Source of the DNA: Fomes fomentarius
Taxonomy: Eukaryota; Basidiomycota; Agaricomycetes; Polyporales; Polyporaceae
Reading direction: 5' to 3'
Assembly: GCA_022606135.1 (NCBI GenBank)
Contig: JABYQN010000018.1
Coordinates: 248,001 to 312,000 of the forward strand
DNA length: 64,000 bases
The translations under genes and the position numbers were made by a program. The notes beneath the pieces were generated by a model. That model saw nothing but the letters and a program-made list of their open reading frames with translations. It made no database searches and was not told the DNA's origin. Shown here piece by piece: positions 1 through 10,455 of the stretch. Position 1 is the stretch's first letter. Every line of letters begins with the position of its first letter.

Positions 1-249
1 AGCGTGTCCTATGTGTGTGCTGCTAATTCGAGGACTTATACAAGGAATTGCCGCTTCCAGTTGCCACCCTGTCTTTCCCCTCCAACGTTTCCTTCATTCT
101 GCCGGCTCTCTTCTTCCATCACCACCCATCCACCAATCCTCCTCTACCCACCGCTGGAACTCGTCCATTGCCCAGTATGACCTGCTGCCTTCTTCTCCTA
201 CTCCCAGCCCTCCCTTGGCACTGTCACCACGCCCCCCACCTCCCTTGAG

Positions 250-960
250 GGCAGATCCACACTCAATAACCTGCCCACCACCTCCTACATGTGGGCCACA
301 CACAACCCATCCTCCTGCTCAATGGCACTCTGGGTACCTGTTGTAGGCATATCAACAAGGCCAAGTGAATCGGTGCGTCTAACTCCACTTGGAGCCAGGC
401 CTGCAGTTGTGTCGTTTCGGGACTCACCTGATGATAAGACTGGAGTGGTCTCACGAAAAGCAGGAAGAGGCGAATACTGAGTGGCATAGGGTGAAGTAAG
501 GTAGAAAGAAGGTCCAGTTCCAAACTCTGGGTTGGACTGATACACAATCAGACAGAATGCTAGCGAAAGCAAGCACCTAGTACACGAACCTCAGATGCAT
601 CACCAGAGGGGCTTGATTGGTTTCTGATTTCTTCTATTGCCATCTCTTGAGTTGGTTCCAGGCCAGTAAGTGCAGCATACTGGCTAGCGGGTGTCACTTT
701 GTCCTCCTCAGAGAAATCAGAGGAGGAGGATTTTGAACTAGACTGGTTGGGCGAACCATGGTCTACATTGCAGTGGTGAAGGTTGTTCAGTATTGGACAT
801 CATTGCCATTGGTGATCTGGGCCCACCTGAGCTAATCTCAATAGGGCTGAGACCTCTTGGAGAACTACCATGCGACAACATCATGTATAGAACTGAAGGC
901 AAGCTCGAGTTGTCAAGAGGATGATTATTGCCAAGTATTTCCAATGCAGATCATGTGATC
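250..960 (-). CDS. Coding-like fragment, Ser/Pro-rich, unknown
   Basis: Several minus-strand stretches read as protein rather than noise: one around 950-740, one around 720-590 (acidic, Ser-rich, containing SSDFSEEDKVTPASQY) and one around 545-290 (Ser/Thr/Pro-rich, with SPYATQYSPLP). They lie in different frames and are probably exons joined by short introns. No catalytic motif or known family is visible. They lie downstream of the HECT-like gene on the same strand, separated from its stop by about 220 bp, and could be a separate gene or a decayed 3' neighbour. The start and exon limits are not defined. Confidence 0.3.
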
Positions 961-1179
961 TGCTTGTGTCCGAGATGCACTGCAGCCCAAAGTCCTGCAT
1001 TGAACTGGTGACAAATATGATACATGAACAAGTGCTGACTAGGTCAGCCTTCAGACATCAAGGTCTAAGGGTGCCAACAAACTAGGGCAAAAGGGAAAGA
1101 ACAAGAAATCGCCGAACCATATTTGTACACAGAGACATGTCACATACTGCGAGCCAATGACACTTGTACACACCTCTAC

Positions 1180-4100
1180 CTAAATATCATTGTAGTACAT
1201 TGGGGCTGTCAATAGCAACTTGTGCACAGCAACATTAAATGAAGTAGGAGCATCACCAGATGGTTCAATGAGCATAAGGTGGTTGAGGTCACTTGTAAGG
1301 TGGATGTCGATCGAGCTTGTACACAAGTGGATCACAAGGAAGTTGTGTGTCATTGTCTTGTCCTTTGGAAATTCAATTTCATACCTGTGTTGTAGTAAGT
1401 GTATGGGTATACAAATGATATCTACTCACTATGATCTGCCAACCAGGATCAACAGGGAGCATGTCAGAGTCAGTTATCACATGCAACAGTGTCACCACAC
1501 GGGTTGCTGCACACTGGGCGTGGAAATGGTAATAAAGTCAGTTGAGAGACCTTATGAAAAGAGCTGACACTAATTAGAACCTGTGCTGTAAACTCCTCTG
1601 GCAATAACAAACCTGCCTCGTGTAATAAGGGATGGTTGGGATGGCCATGACTGAGCAGGTACCTATTGAACCACTTGGCAAACAGGTGCTCACTGATACG
1701 CTGTTTCTTCTCCGAACCATCGTCAGGCATTCCTGTATCCTGCTCCTTACCCTTGCGAGATTTCTTCTTAGTGAAAAAGTATGAGATGCGGTTGTCGATG
1801 AAGTTTTGTGCATTTGCAATGTGGCAGTCGTACCAGCCAAGGATGAACTTTGGTAAGTCCGATCTGTCTCAGATGAGGTTGTCTGTTATGCTCTGTGCAC
1901 AGTCAGCAGACATGACTTCAAAAGAGATGGCTGAGCCGCGACATACTGCTACAAGATGTTGGCCTGCAGTGGTGGAAGGAACAGGCACATTGAGGCCTTC
2001 ACAAAATGCGAGAAATTCCTTCGACTTAAGAACAGTACTGTCGCAAAGAGGACCTTGAGCAATGCATGTGACAACCAGGCAGCATGAGTGTCCGGTGATG
2101 TTGCAGAAGTTCGCAAACTCGTGACTTGGGCAAGCTGGAACAGATTGGTAGTCAGCAGTGCAATTAGACAAAGGGAGTGGCCTGGCACACATTCTGTTCC
2201 ATGACCATAATCACAAACTGGCAAGCAGGATGAAGAGAATTGTTAGGCAAAGGTGCATCCCAAGCCAAGTCAAACCAAGGCTTGAATTGTCGTGCTAGTG
2301 CAGGATCGAAAGCTGCCAAAACAGGCAACTGGGTGATTGGTGCGAAGAGATCGGTGAGAGGCATGCTCTCAGTCTTGGAATCCATGCTCCGAGTCTGCAC
2401 TCCAAGGAGTGCAATGAGAAGGAGAAAAGGAGAAACAGGTTTCAGGGCCACACCAACAGCGACAAGGAAGATCGCACACAGGTTTCCATATGCCTTCCAA
2501 GTTGCGATGCGTGCTGGATTCATCATTACATCATTGAGAAAGAGACCTTCATGATACTCGCCACGTCTAACCCAGAACGCAGCATGGCTAGCCATAGTTC
2601 TGACTGCCTGGATCAAGACAGCTCTCTCAATAGCATTGCCAGTGGAGAGACTTCTGCTGCACAATCTCTGTTAGGTTCATGCAATGACAGATATGACACT
2701 TACACTGAGAAGTACCGTGCATGGACACTCAGCAGTTTGTGCACAGTGCGAAACTGCGAGAATGTTGAGACACCAGAGGGACATGTCCAATCTGGCCGAG
2801 CCCAAGGTATGAGGTGCATGTTGATGTGCACCAGATATGCCACAAATGCATCGGTGAGAATGGCAATAGTATTGCCAAAGAAAGAAAGGACCTCCTGATC
2901 AGTATGTGCATCTTTGAATTTGGTATGCCACTGTGCGACAAGACCACTCATAGGCACAATCCCAATGGGAAGGACAGAAGATGCATGTTTGGTGGATGGG
3001 TGCGAAGCTGTGTGTGTGGGCATGAAGTGGTGCGATGACACATTCGGCCTGGGAGTAGTAGGTGAGGGCCGGTTCATAGTCATAGCTGGCAGAGACTGCA
3101 CCACAGCACCAGAGGAAGGAGGTGAGCTCACCTGTAGAGGAGATGGTGCACCCAACGAAGCAGGCAAAGGCCTACCAGAACCTCTACAGACTGGTGCAGC
3201 TCGTCCTGAGGGGTTACGAGATGGTACTTGGGAAAGAGAGTCTGGGTGCGATGGATACGATGGACCAGAATGCATGGATAGCAGAACATGGTGAGATGAG
3301 CGTATAGGTGCTGAAGGAAGGGAAGTAGTCGGCAAAGGTCCATGAGGGCACGACGATGATTGGGCTAGTAGGTGGCAAGCCTCACCAGCCAACATAGACA
3401 GTGATGATGACAACCTCTGGTGCACTACCTCTCTATCTGTCTGGGAAACTGTGGTCCGGGCCAGTGCTGCTTCGAGAATTGTATGGATTGGAGGCAAGCC
3501 ATCATCTTCACTTGTAGACAACTGTAAGTCAGCATCATCCATAAGAAATAGAAGCTCATTGGTGGGAGGGGCAAGACCACTAGCTGGACTGCTCGTAGCA
3601 CTTTGGCCGAGTGCAAGACCATGAAGCTCAGGGGTTAGCCCCGAGCCTGATGGTCCAAGAGAAGAGAGAGAGAGAGGAGCGAGAACTGGGCATGCTGCAG
3701 GATTGATTCGGGGGACCTTGACAGATTCCTCGGGGCTCTGTGGCGAGCGCAGATGCACACGCAATGAAGAAGTGCTTTGGCGTGGGGGGTTATGGGAGTA
3801 CTCATATTGGTGTGGCGATCGCAAGATGTGCAATCAGGGCACCATTTGGGCTGGCATATGAACCACCCATCATTGAACTGCTTGTGCCGGCCAGCTATTT
3901 CAAGCCAGCGACGATCAAAGAGACGCAGTGGTCCACATGGGTGGAGAGCACTGTGACAAGCACAATGGGGCTGGATATCCAATGCAGCCAAAGGCAAGTC
4001 TATGTCACCCCAGCGTGGTGCTAAAACAGTAATGAGGATCAACAACATGACTCACAGGAAAGCTATGAGATACTTGCCAATAACCAGAAGAGCAGTACTT

Positions 4101-5019
4101 TTGCTTGCTGGATGACTGTGAAAGCTTAAGCGCCTTGTCGATCATAAGTTTGTGACCATGGATTTTGCTCGCATACTTGATCAGAAAGGCTCCTTGACCA
4201 GAGCAGACCGTCTGTGGCCCCATGAGAATCCAGGGTAAGGCATGAAAGCTCCCAGATGATACAGCTGCTTGTTCGGCAGAAGGGGGAGGGGGTAGGGAAC
4301 ACTGCAGACGGGCAAAGTGGTCGTGAACTGTGCAGTCAATGAAGTCGTAGATCAGAACATCATGAGCTCCAGTAATAGTAGTAAAGATGAGGAGGTTATG
4401 TTTTTTAGGAGCACAAGAAGAGCATCAAGGTCTTTGGGGAACAAACGAAGATGAAGCAAGGGGATCGGAGCATGTTTCAGACCATGTACAATTCCTGGAG
4501 TGTCCTGCATTATACCAGTCATTGAGAGATGATTGAGTCATACCACAGTGAATAACTTACAGACAGAGGGATGATTGCGGTGTCAAGCTTAGTTTCGGTG
4601 ATAATGAGCCCTGCAGCCGAGCTTGCACCTGCGGCTGCCACATAGGAAGGAAGTGAACCATGGGTGACTTTGATGGTATTTGCTCCTGTATGCTGTGGCA
4701 GGTTGCGTCAGGCACTTGCTGCTTGCTGCTGTGAAACATTGAGTCCTGTGGCCATTGGTTGCCGTAATGCAGTAATCAGGTTAACTTGGCTAAGAGGAAT
4801 ACCCATTGGGGAAATCGGAAGCAAAAGCATGGGCTGCGAAGACATAGTGAAGGGGTTTGGCATAAGAGAGGAAGGAGTAGAGGAGGACATAGTAGATGAG
4901 GGAGGCATAGGTGATGAAGACATAGACATCACAGGCATAGAGGAGAGCGAGGAAGAAGAGGGAGGCATAGATGAGGACACCATAGGTGGGTTTGGTGAGG
5001 GAACACCAGCAGATGACAT
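1180..5019 (-). CDS. Large multi-exon protein with HECT-like C-terminal region
   Basis: A minus-strand gene is traced from an ATG at 5019 to a TAG at 1180-1182, with several probable short introns. The N-terminus is a Ser/Pro/Met-rich low-complexity stretch (5019-4708). A Cys/Trp-rich segment follows (about 4050-3740, with DGWFICQPKWCPDC), then a long Ser/Pro-rich linker (3833-2950). The conserved-looking C-terminal half (2660-1180) has WVRRGEYHEGLFLNDVMMNP, PVSPFLLLIALLG and VITDSDMLPVDPGW. From memory, this layout resembles the large agaricomycete hypothetical proteins that carry a HECT-like domain. I see no unambiguous HECT catalytic cysteine, so ligase activity is not claimed. Most exons stay open, so the gene may be functional. 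It could also be cargo of a mobile element, since such genes are often dispersed. The family assignment is tentative. Confidence 0.45.
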
Positions 5020-5711
5020 TGCTGCAGCTTGATAAGTATGGTTTATAAAGGTCGCAGTAGGTGCTGCAGAGAGCTCTTGAGTGTATCTATAACACATGTA
5101 CAGGTCACAAAGTGCACATGCACAACAAGGGCAAAGCATACCGGACAACATGTTGTGTTGCTTCTTGACCACACACACAGAGTGCACAAGGATTGTTGTG
5201 CTCATTTGGGTTGGTCTAATGGGCATGTATTGGGGTATGTACACAGAAGAGAGCTTGACAACATACAGAGTAAAAATCTCCACAGTAAATACTCGGGCAT
5301 GATGATCGTCCCTGAAGCAACAATATTGCAGATTGCTGGTCTTGTTCAGAAAGAGGTGCAAGCTCTGCAGTATGATTGTACCATGGATGCCCACAGAGAC
5401 TGCATAAGTGCTGAGCTGAGGTAGGGATCTACATATGCACCTGGAGGATACTGGGCAAATAAACTACCAGGCATTCACCACTCACAACAATAATACCTGT
5501 GCCCAAAATGGTGACCCATGCCCAACATGCACACCCAGGGAGAGCACACTGAGTGCAAGGATACAGAGGAAGAGTGTGTGACATCACTGGTTATAGGATT
5601 GTGAGCTATAAAGGACAAAGATTTGTTGAGTATTGAAGGGCGAAAATGCAGAAGGCCAACGAGCGAGGCAGGCGAGGATGCCAAGATGAGCCGAGGTGTA
5701 GCTTACATCAT

Positions 5712-6040
5712 CATCCTTGGGAATCCTTGGGAATCCTTGGGAATCCCAAGGATTTCCCAGGCAGTCTGAATGCAAAGGACAAACGACTACTTGTGTACAA
5801 ACCCATGTACATAACTTACTACTGATAGCAAAATGGGAATCCCAAGGATTCCTTACTAGCACTTTGCCTATGCCAATGGCTCTCACAGAAGGTTTGTATT
5901 GTGTCGCGGAAGCGATCCTTGGGAAGCCCTGGGAATCCTGGGGATTCCCGAGGATTCCCAAGTGGCTGTGCAGACACATGGCAAGGGCCCAGACCGGGAT
6001 CCCTCGTTTTCCCAAGGGATCCTGCAGGAAAACGAGGGAA
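5712..6040. repeat. Cluster of GGGAATCC / GGATTCCC palindromic repeats
   Basis: Starting at 5717 the unit GAATCCTTGG is repeated in tandem and runs into its own reverse complement. The palindrome GGGAATCCCAAGGATTCC recurs at about 5835-5853, and degenerate versions occupy 5918-5965. At 6001-6012 and 6027-6038 there is a perfect 12-bp inverted repeat (CCCTCGTTTTCC / GGAAAACGAGGG) with a 14-bp loop. The block lies between two minus-strand genes and has no convincing coding potential. It could be a foldback/MITE-like element or a local palindromic satellite. Confidence 0.75.
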
Positions 6041-6189
6041 TGCATTAGGCATCCTATTTTTGTCCAAAGGGGACCATCATAGATTGTGGACGAGGGGGTC
6101 CAGCTGGCACACTTGTAGGCCAAATAGAGACTATGGAGGGCTATCATAGGCATAGTGTTTAGCACTGTAATAACACGTGATCTCCGTAA

Positions 6190-9100
6190 CTACCAACCTG
6201 TGCTGTGCGAGCCAGAGTGCATGTCACCAGCAGCTTCAACTATCTCATTGTCGAAGAGGACCTCATGCACTAGTTGACCGAATCTGCAGGTTCGTGCTCT
6301 GTTGTCGAAAGTTTGTGAACTGGAGGCACATATAGTTCTCAAGGTGTTGGCATATACGACCTCTTGGAGTCGCAGGGCGTCACGGGAGAGTAGAGCCGTA
6401 ATGACAGCTTGTGCTATTAAATCAATGCTGTAGTGATTGATGTGAATATCTGCTGGGAGGAGGTCAATAGCTGTTCAGCAAGATTTGCATAGTAAGTAAG
6501 ACATCACCAAATTTTGCGGAAAGAATGGTGAGAACTTACAACTACTGCGGTAGCGCTATAGCACAAAATTCGGATGCAGGTTTTGGGGGGTCCATACTGA
6601 GAAGAAGACGGGAATGATACTCAACTGAGTGTGTGTCCGGTGGAGCCGATGGGGTCTCCTTGTCCGCCGGTATGCCCTGAACGTCGCGCAGAGGGTGCTT
6701 GGAATGGTGCGCAGCGCCAAAGACTCTCTTATGCTTGGGCATAGTCGTACGCTCACTAGGATGAGAAGCGGCTTCTATCAAGCCCGCGAGCCCCTTAGAG
6801 TGCACAGTCCCTCCCTGCAACGTGTTCACGCCCAGGACGGTCGCGACATCACCACTGGCAATTACTGTAGTGCTTGTGTCAATCGGACTCGTCTCGCTGA
6901 TCGCACCCATTGCAGGATTTGATGTGTGCTTGAGCGATCGCTGCAACGCGAGGATATCGGCTGACAGTAGGCTGAGCATTAGGTCGGTATCGTGGATAGC
7001 TTTAAGCGATACTTACAGTCCTTTTCTCGGTTCTCTGCTTCGACACGCTCAATCGTATCTCCCATTTCGTATTCAAGGTTATTGAATTCGCTCTGGATAA
7101 TTCCACGGCAACAGTCACATTCTCAAGCTGCAATGCAAGCTCATTGCAGCGGCCACGATACAGATCCACCTCAGTTTGAAGAGAAGCCTGATCATAACTT
7201 GTCACATAACCCAGACTGATCCATGCTGAGATAGCCTCTCACATTCTCACTCTCCAGGTAGCGAACTCCACCCTCAAGCTGACAAGTCATGGCAGCATTC
7301 TCCTGCTCTTGAGTCTCAAGCCTGTTCTTTCACAGCTCACAATTGGCTTGGACATCCTGTATTTTTGTATACAGGTTCCGCTGCAAGCAATTTCAACTAA
7401 AAGCTTGGGTGATGGGTAGTTTGCACACTTACTCGTTCTATCTGCAACTCCGTACATGCTGACTCAAGCTGCAAAATTTTCGCAGTATGAGCTTTGGTCA
7501 ATTCAGCAGTTGGATCTGTCTCAGCAACCTCTCCTCTAGCTCCATAATGGACTGTTCTTGTTTACTCTATGTGACACCGCAACATTCGCGCACAGGCCAT
7601 CGAGTACTCACCGTTGTCTCCTTGTAGCGACAAAGTCTCCGCATCTGAGTCTTGGAATCTGCATTTTGTTCTATGAGCTGCGTTTCCGCCGCAGACAACC
7701 GCTCTGCCGTCAAGTCAAGCTGTAGCCTGTGAGCGCAGTTCAACCATTTCCCTGTTGATCGCATTCAAGCAGATGCACCATTTCGGCTCATCAGGCATGA
7801 GGGTGAAAGGTGTAACATCGCATTTGCGACTTCTAGCTTCCACATCTGAGGTACGCGTGGGTCAAACTAGCAATGGTAGCAATGACGCGGGGGTACTCAC
7901 TACGGCTACAGCACATCTCATTATTCTCTGAAGGCCCCCGCTAGCACATGGGGTTGTAGGTGCCTGTGTGGACAAACTTCGTACCCTCTAGTATGTATGT
8001 CTATAGCGCGAAACTCACCGCCATTCTTTGCACCATTGATGTCGCTGAAATCAGAGGGGTAGACAAGCAGATGGTGTCTAGATCTGAGAGAGCTCATCTT
8101 GGGCAACAGAGTGGCACTGAAGCTCAGAGACTGGATACAAAAGGGTGTTTGTCGACTGAGCCAAGTCGATGCATGCCTAGCCATCGTAGTCAAGATGAGC
8201 ACAAGAACTTAGTAATAAACACCAGCGAATACCTGAAGCTCAGCGATGGCAGCGTCCTGAGGCGGTGCAATTTGCCGCATAAGGGCAGCAGTCACCTGCT
8301 GGTACTCTCGAAACTTCGGGTTGAACTCGTCGCACGACATGGACCTGCGGGTGAGGAGCTCATTGATCAATTCTGCGTAAAGTCTTGCATCTTGGGTCTC
8401 GAGGGTCTCATGTTCTTCTCCAGCGGCCTGATAAACCACCTCACCTCAGGCTTCACAATGAACGGTAAGCAAGCTGGCACAAATTGATGAAAGCAACTAC
8501 GTGCAGGTGTCTGGCCCAGAATTCGGCAATAATCCTTGTACAATGCGAGACACTGACGACTGTCCTCCAAGTACCCTTTGTAGGACAGAATCCCATCGAT
8601 GGACCTCCTGATGGCCCTGGTGAAGGACATCCTATCCAGCTCTGTCAAGCAATTGACATTTCCGTCATACTTCTCTTCAAGCTACTCCACAATGAGGTGA
8701 CACGTGAGGGATAGGCAGTCAGCGGACAAACCTTATTGAAAAGCTCAACGGTTTCTCAATAAGGTTTGTCCATAGTTATGCATGTGGTGTTCAACAGGCC
8801 CACTGTGGCCTCTATGCTATTGGTGAAGCATATACGCCAGCCACCCTGCTTGATCTCAAGCTGGGTAAGATGGCAGTACTTCCTATTTAACTGTAGGAAG
8901 ACGTTGAGGGTCGAAGGGGGCCAGTTCTGAAGCTGGTCGACAGGGAAACCTGTGGGCTGCAAGACACTACTACACAGATCGAGTCTTTAACAATGCATTG
9001 CGGATTCAATAGACCGATGCGCCACTTACCTGCACACACTGGACTCTAGTTGCACGAGTGTTTGATCCATACGCTCGCGCTCTGCGCTAAGCATGGGGAA

Positions 9101-9400
9101 TGCATCTGTGGCAACAATGACTGTACTCATATCAGGCATACAGCCGCCGTGCAAACGAGTCCGATTTGTCGCCACACGCCGCAGGTCGTTTAGTGCTCGT
9201 GGATTTGCTGTCTTTTGCTGCAGGATATCCCATCACATGCGAGTCCAGCCGGGGTCGTCACATTGCACCTGTTCCTTGAGCAGGGCCTTCCAGAAAATGA
9301 ATGCTCGCACTGGGTGTTGTCAAACGTTTGCTAACGTCTTGCGGTGGGTTCCCCAGGCATTATATGGGTCTCAATGAAGTCATGTTCATGTTCAACCGTC
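6190..9400 (-). pseudogene. Decayed multi-exon coiled-coil protein gene, unknown family
   Basis: Minus-strand exons can be followed from about 9380 to a TAG at 6190-6192. The first clear one (9300-9015) reads WKALLKEQVQCDDPGW, then a stop, then WDILQQKTANPRALNDLRRV, and later MDQTLVQLESSVC, followed by a GTAAGT donor. The next (8950-8760) has LQNWPPSTLNVFLQLNRKY and a Gly-Trp-rich segment. Exons at 8650-8370 and 8440-8210 are followed by heptad-rich coiled coil at 7760-7570 and 7205-7010 (for example LYRGRCNELALQLEN). A Ser/Thr-rich exon lies at 6979-6542, and a final exon ends with LVHEVLFDNEIVEAAGD. The in-frame TGA near 9227 sits where CGA (Arg) would fit and suggests C-to-T inactivation, unless an intron removes it. 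I do not recognise the family. The coiled coil suggests a structural or assembly role, which is inference only. Confidence 0.45.
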
Positions 9401-9429
9401 CGCAGTCAATGTCAACCCTTGCCCACCAT

Positions 9430-9890
9430 AGTTCTGCTCCAAGGCTGTTGACTTCCTGGCTGTCTGGTGGACGATCATCAGGTGACTGACAGACGTATTT
9501 CTCTTCCGTCAGTGTGGTACCCAACACGGATGGTAATTCACAGGCGCTCTGAAATCAACTGTTCAGCCGTCACTGACGAGGATGTGCTTGGCTACGGAAT
9601 CGACAAATACCATTCAGATAGGATCTCGTTACTGCCCTGGGATGTATGCAAACATGCCACTCTGGACTACCTCAGAGCTCCTTGACCCTGGTATCCTAGA
9701 TAACCTGCGGAGACGATTGTCTAGCAATCAAAGGGGTCAGTTCTGGCAATTGATTCTCTGTTGGATGCAATGGCTAACTCACACGTCATAGAACTCGACG
9801 AACATCATCGCCAAAGACATCACCTGCCAGGGCAGGAACGGGATTGCCTTCGGGTCGCTCGGACAGTATGTCCAATTTGTGAGTATATCT
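9430..9890 (+). pseudogene. GH28 polygalacturonase-like fragment
   Basis: Plus-strand reading shows pieces typical of fungal exo-polygalacturonases (glycoside hydrolase family 28): a WWTII-like segment near 9465, VVPNTDG near 9515 followed by a probable intron, DKYHSDRISLLPWDV at 9600-9645, and NSTNIIAKDITC with NGIAFGSLGQY at 9790-9870, which corresponds to the conserved GHG-IxxGSxG active-site region. The expected GDDC aspartates are not readable in frame. The piece ends at a GTGAGT splice-donor-like site and is then cut by copia copy A at 9902. The rest of the gene is not on the far side of that element. The frame is broken and the fragment is surely inactive. The family call is moderately strong because of the last motif. 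Confidence 0.6.
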
Positions 9891-9901
9891 AGAGTCAAAC
9901 A

Positions 9902-10455
9902 TGATGAACTCTGAACCTGTAAGGCAAGGAGCGACTGTAAGTCACAACAGAGAGGGATCTTCAGTCAGTGAGCGAACGACTATATTGCATAGTGAAGTAC
10001 CTGTAAGTCACAACAGAGAGGGACTACAAGTACTAAGTTAGTAAGAAGTAGTAGAGCATATGTATGTAAAGGACTTACTCTTCAGTCAGTGAGCGAACGA
10101 CTGAAGAGCAGAGGTGAAGAAGGGACTGCTTATATACATGAGGGATGAGTCCATGAGTCAGCGAATAAAGCAGTCACATGTAGCCATAAGACAATGAGTC
10201 AGAGTCCGTATCGGCGTATGAGTCAGATACAGTCATAGCATGAGTCAGACATAAGGTCTAGAAGAGTCCGGTGCAGTGTAGAACGCACTGGTATGCACAG
10301 GAATGCACAGTAACCATATGGTCATGGGAAAGTACAGTAGGAGAACAAAGAAAACCATAAATGGTAAGTAGGAACACAGCCTATCTAATCATATGACCAT
10401 AAACAAGTGTACACAACTCCAGTCCGAGCACAGCCGGTAGTCCAGAAGTTCAACA
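9902..10455 (-). repeat. 3' LTR of copia copy A
   Basis: A 554-bp LTR, nearly identical to 15783-16336. The adjacent internal purine tract (minus-strand AAGTGGGAG at 10464-10456) is the polypurine tract. The LTR contains two copies of a CTGTAAGTCACAACAGAGAG unit and two of CTTCAGTCAGTGAGCGAAC. Confidence 0.95.

Noticed and set aside
5717..6165. ORFs crossing the GGGAATCC repeats on both strands
   Set aside because: Open frames arise from the repeat unit itself and have no splice or start context.
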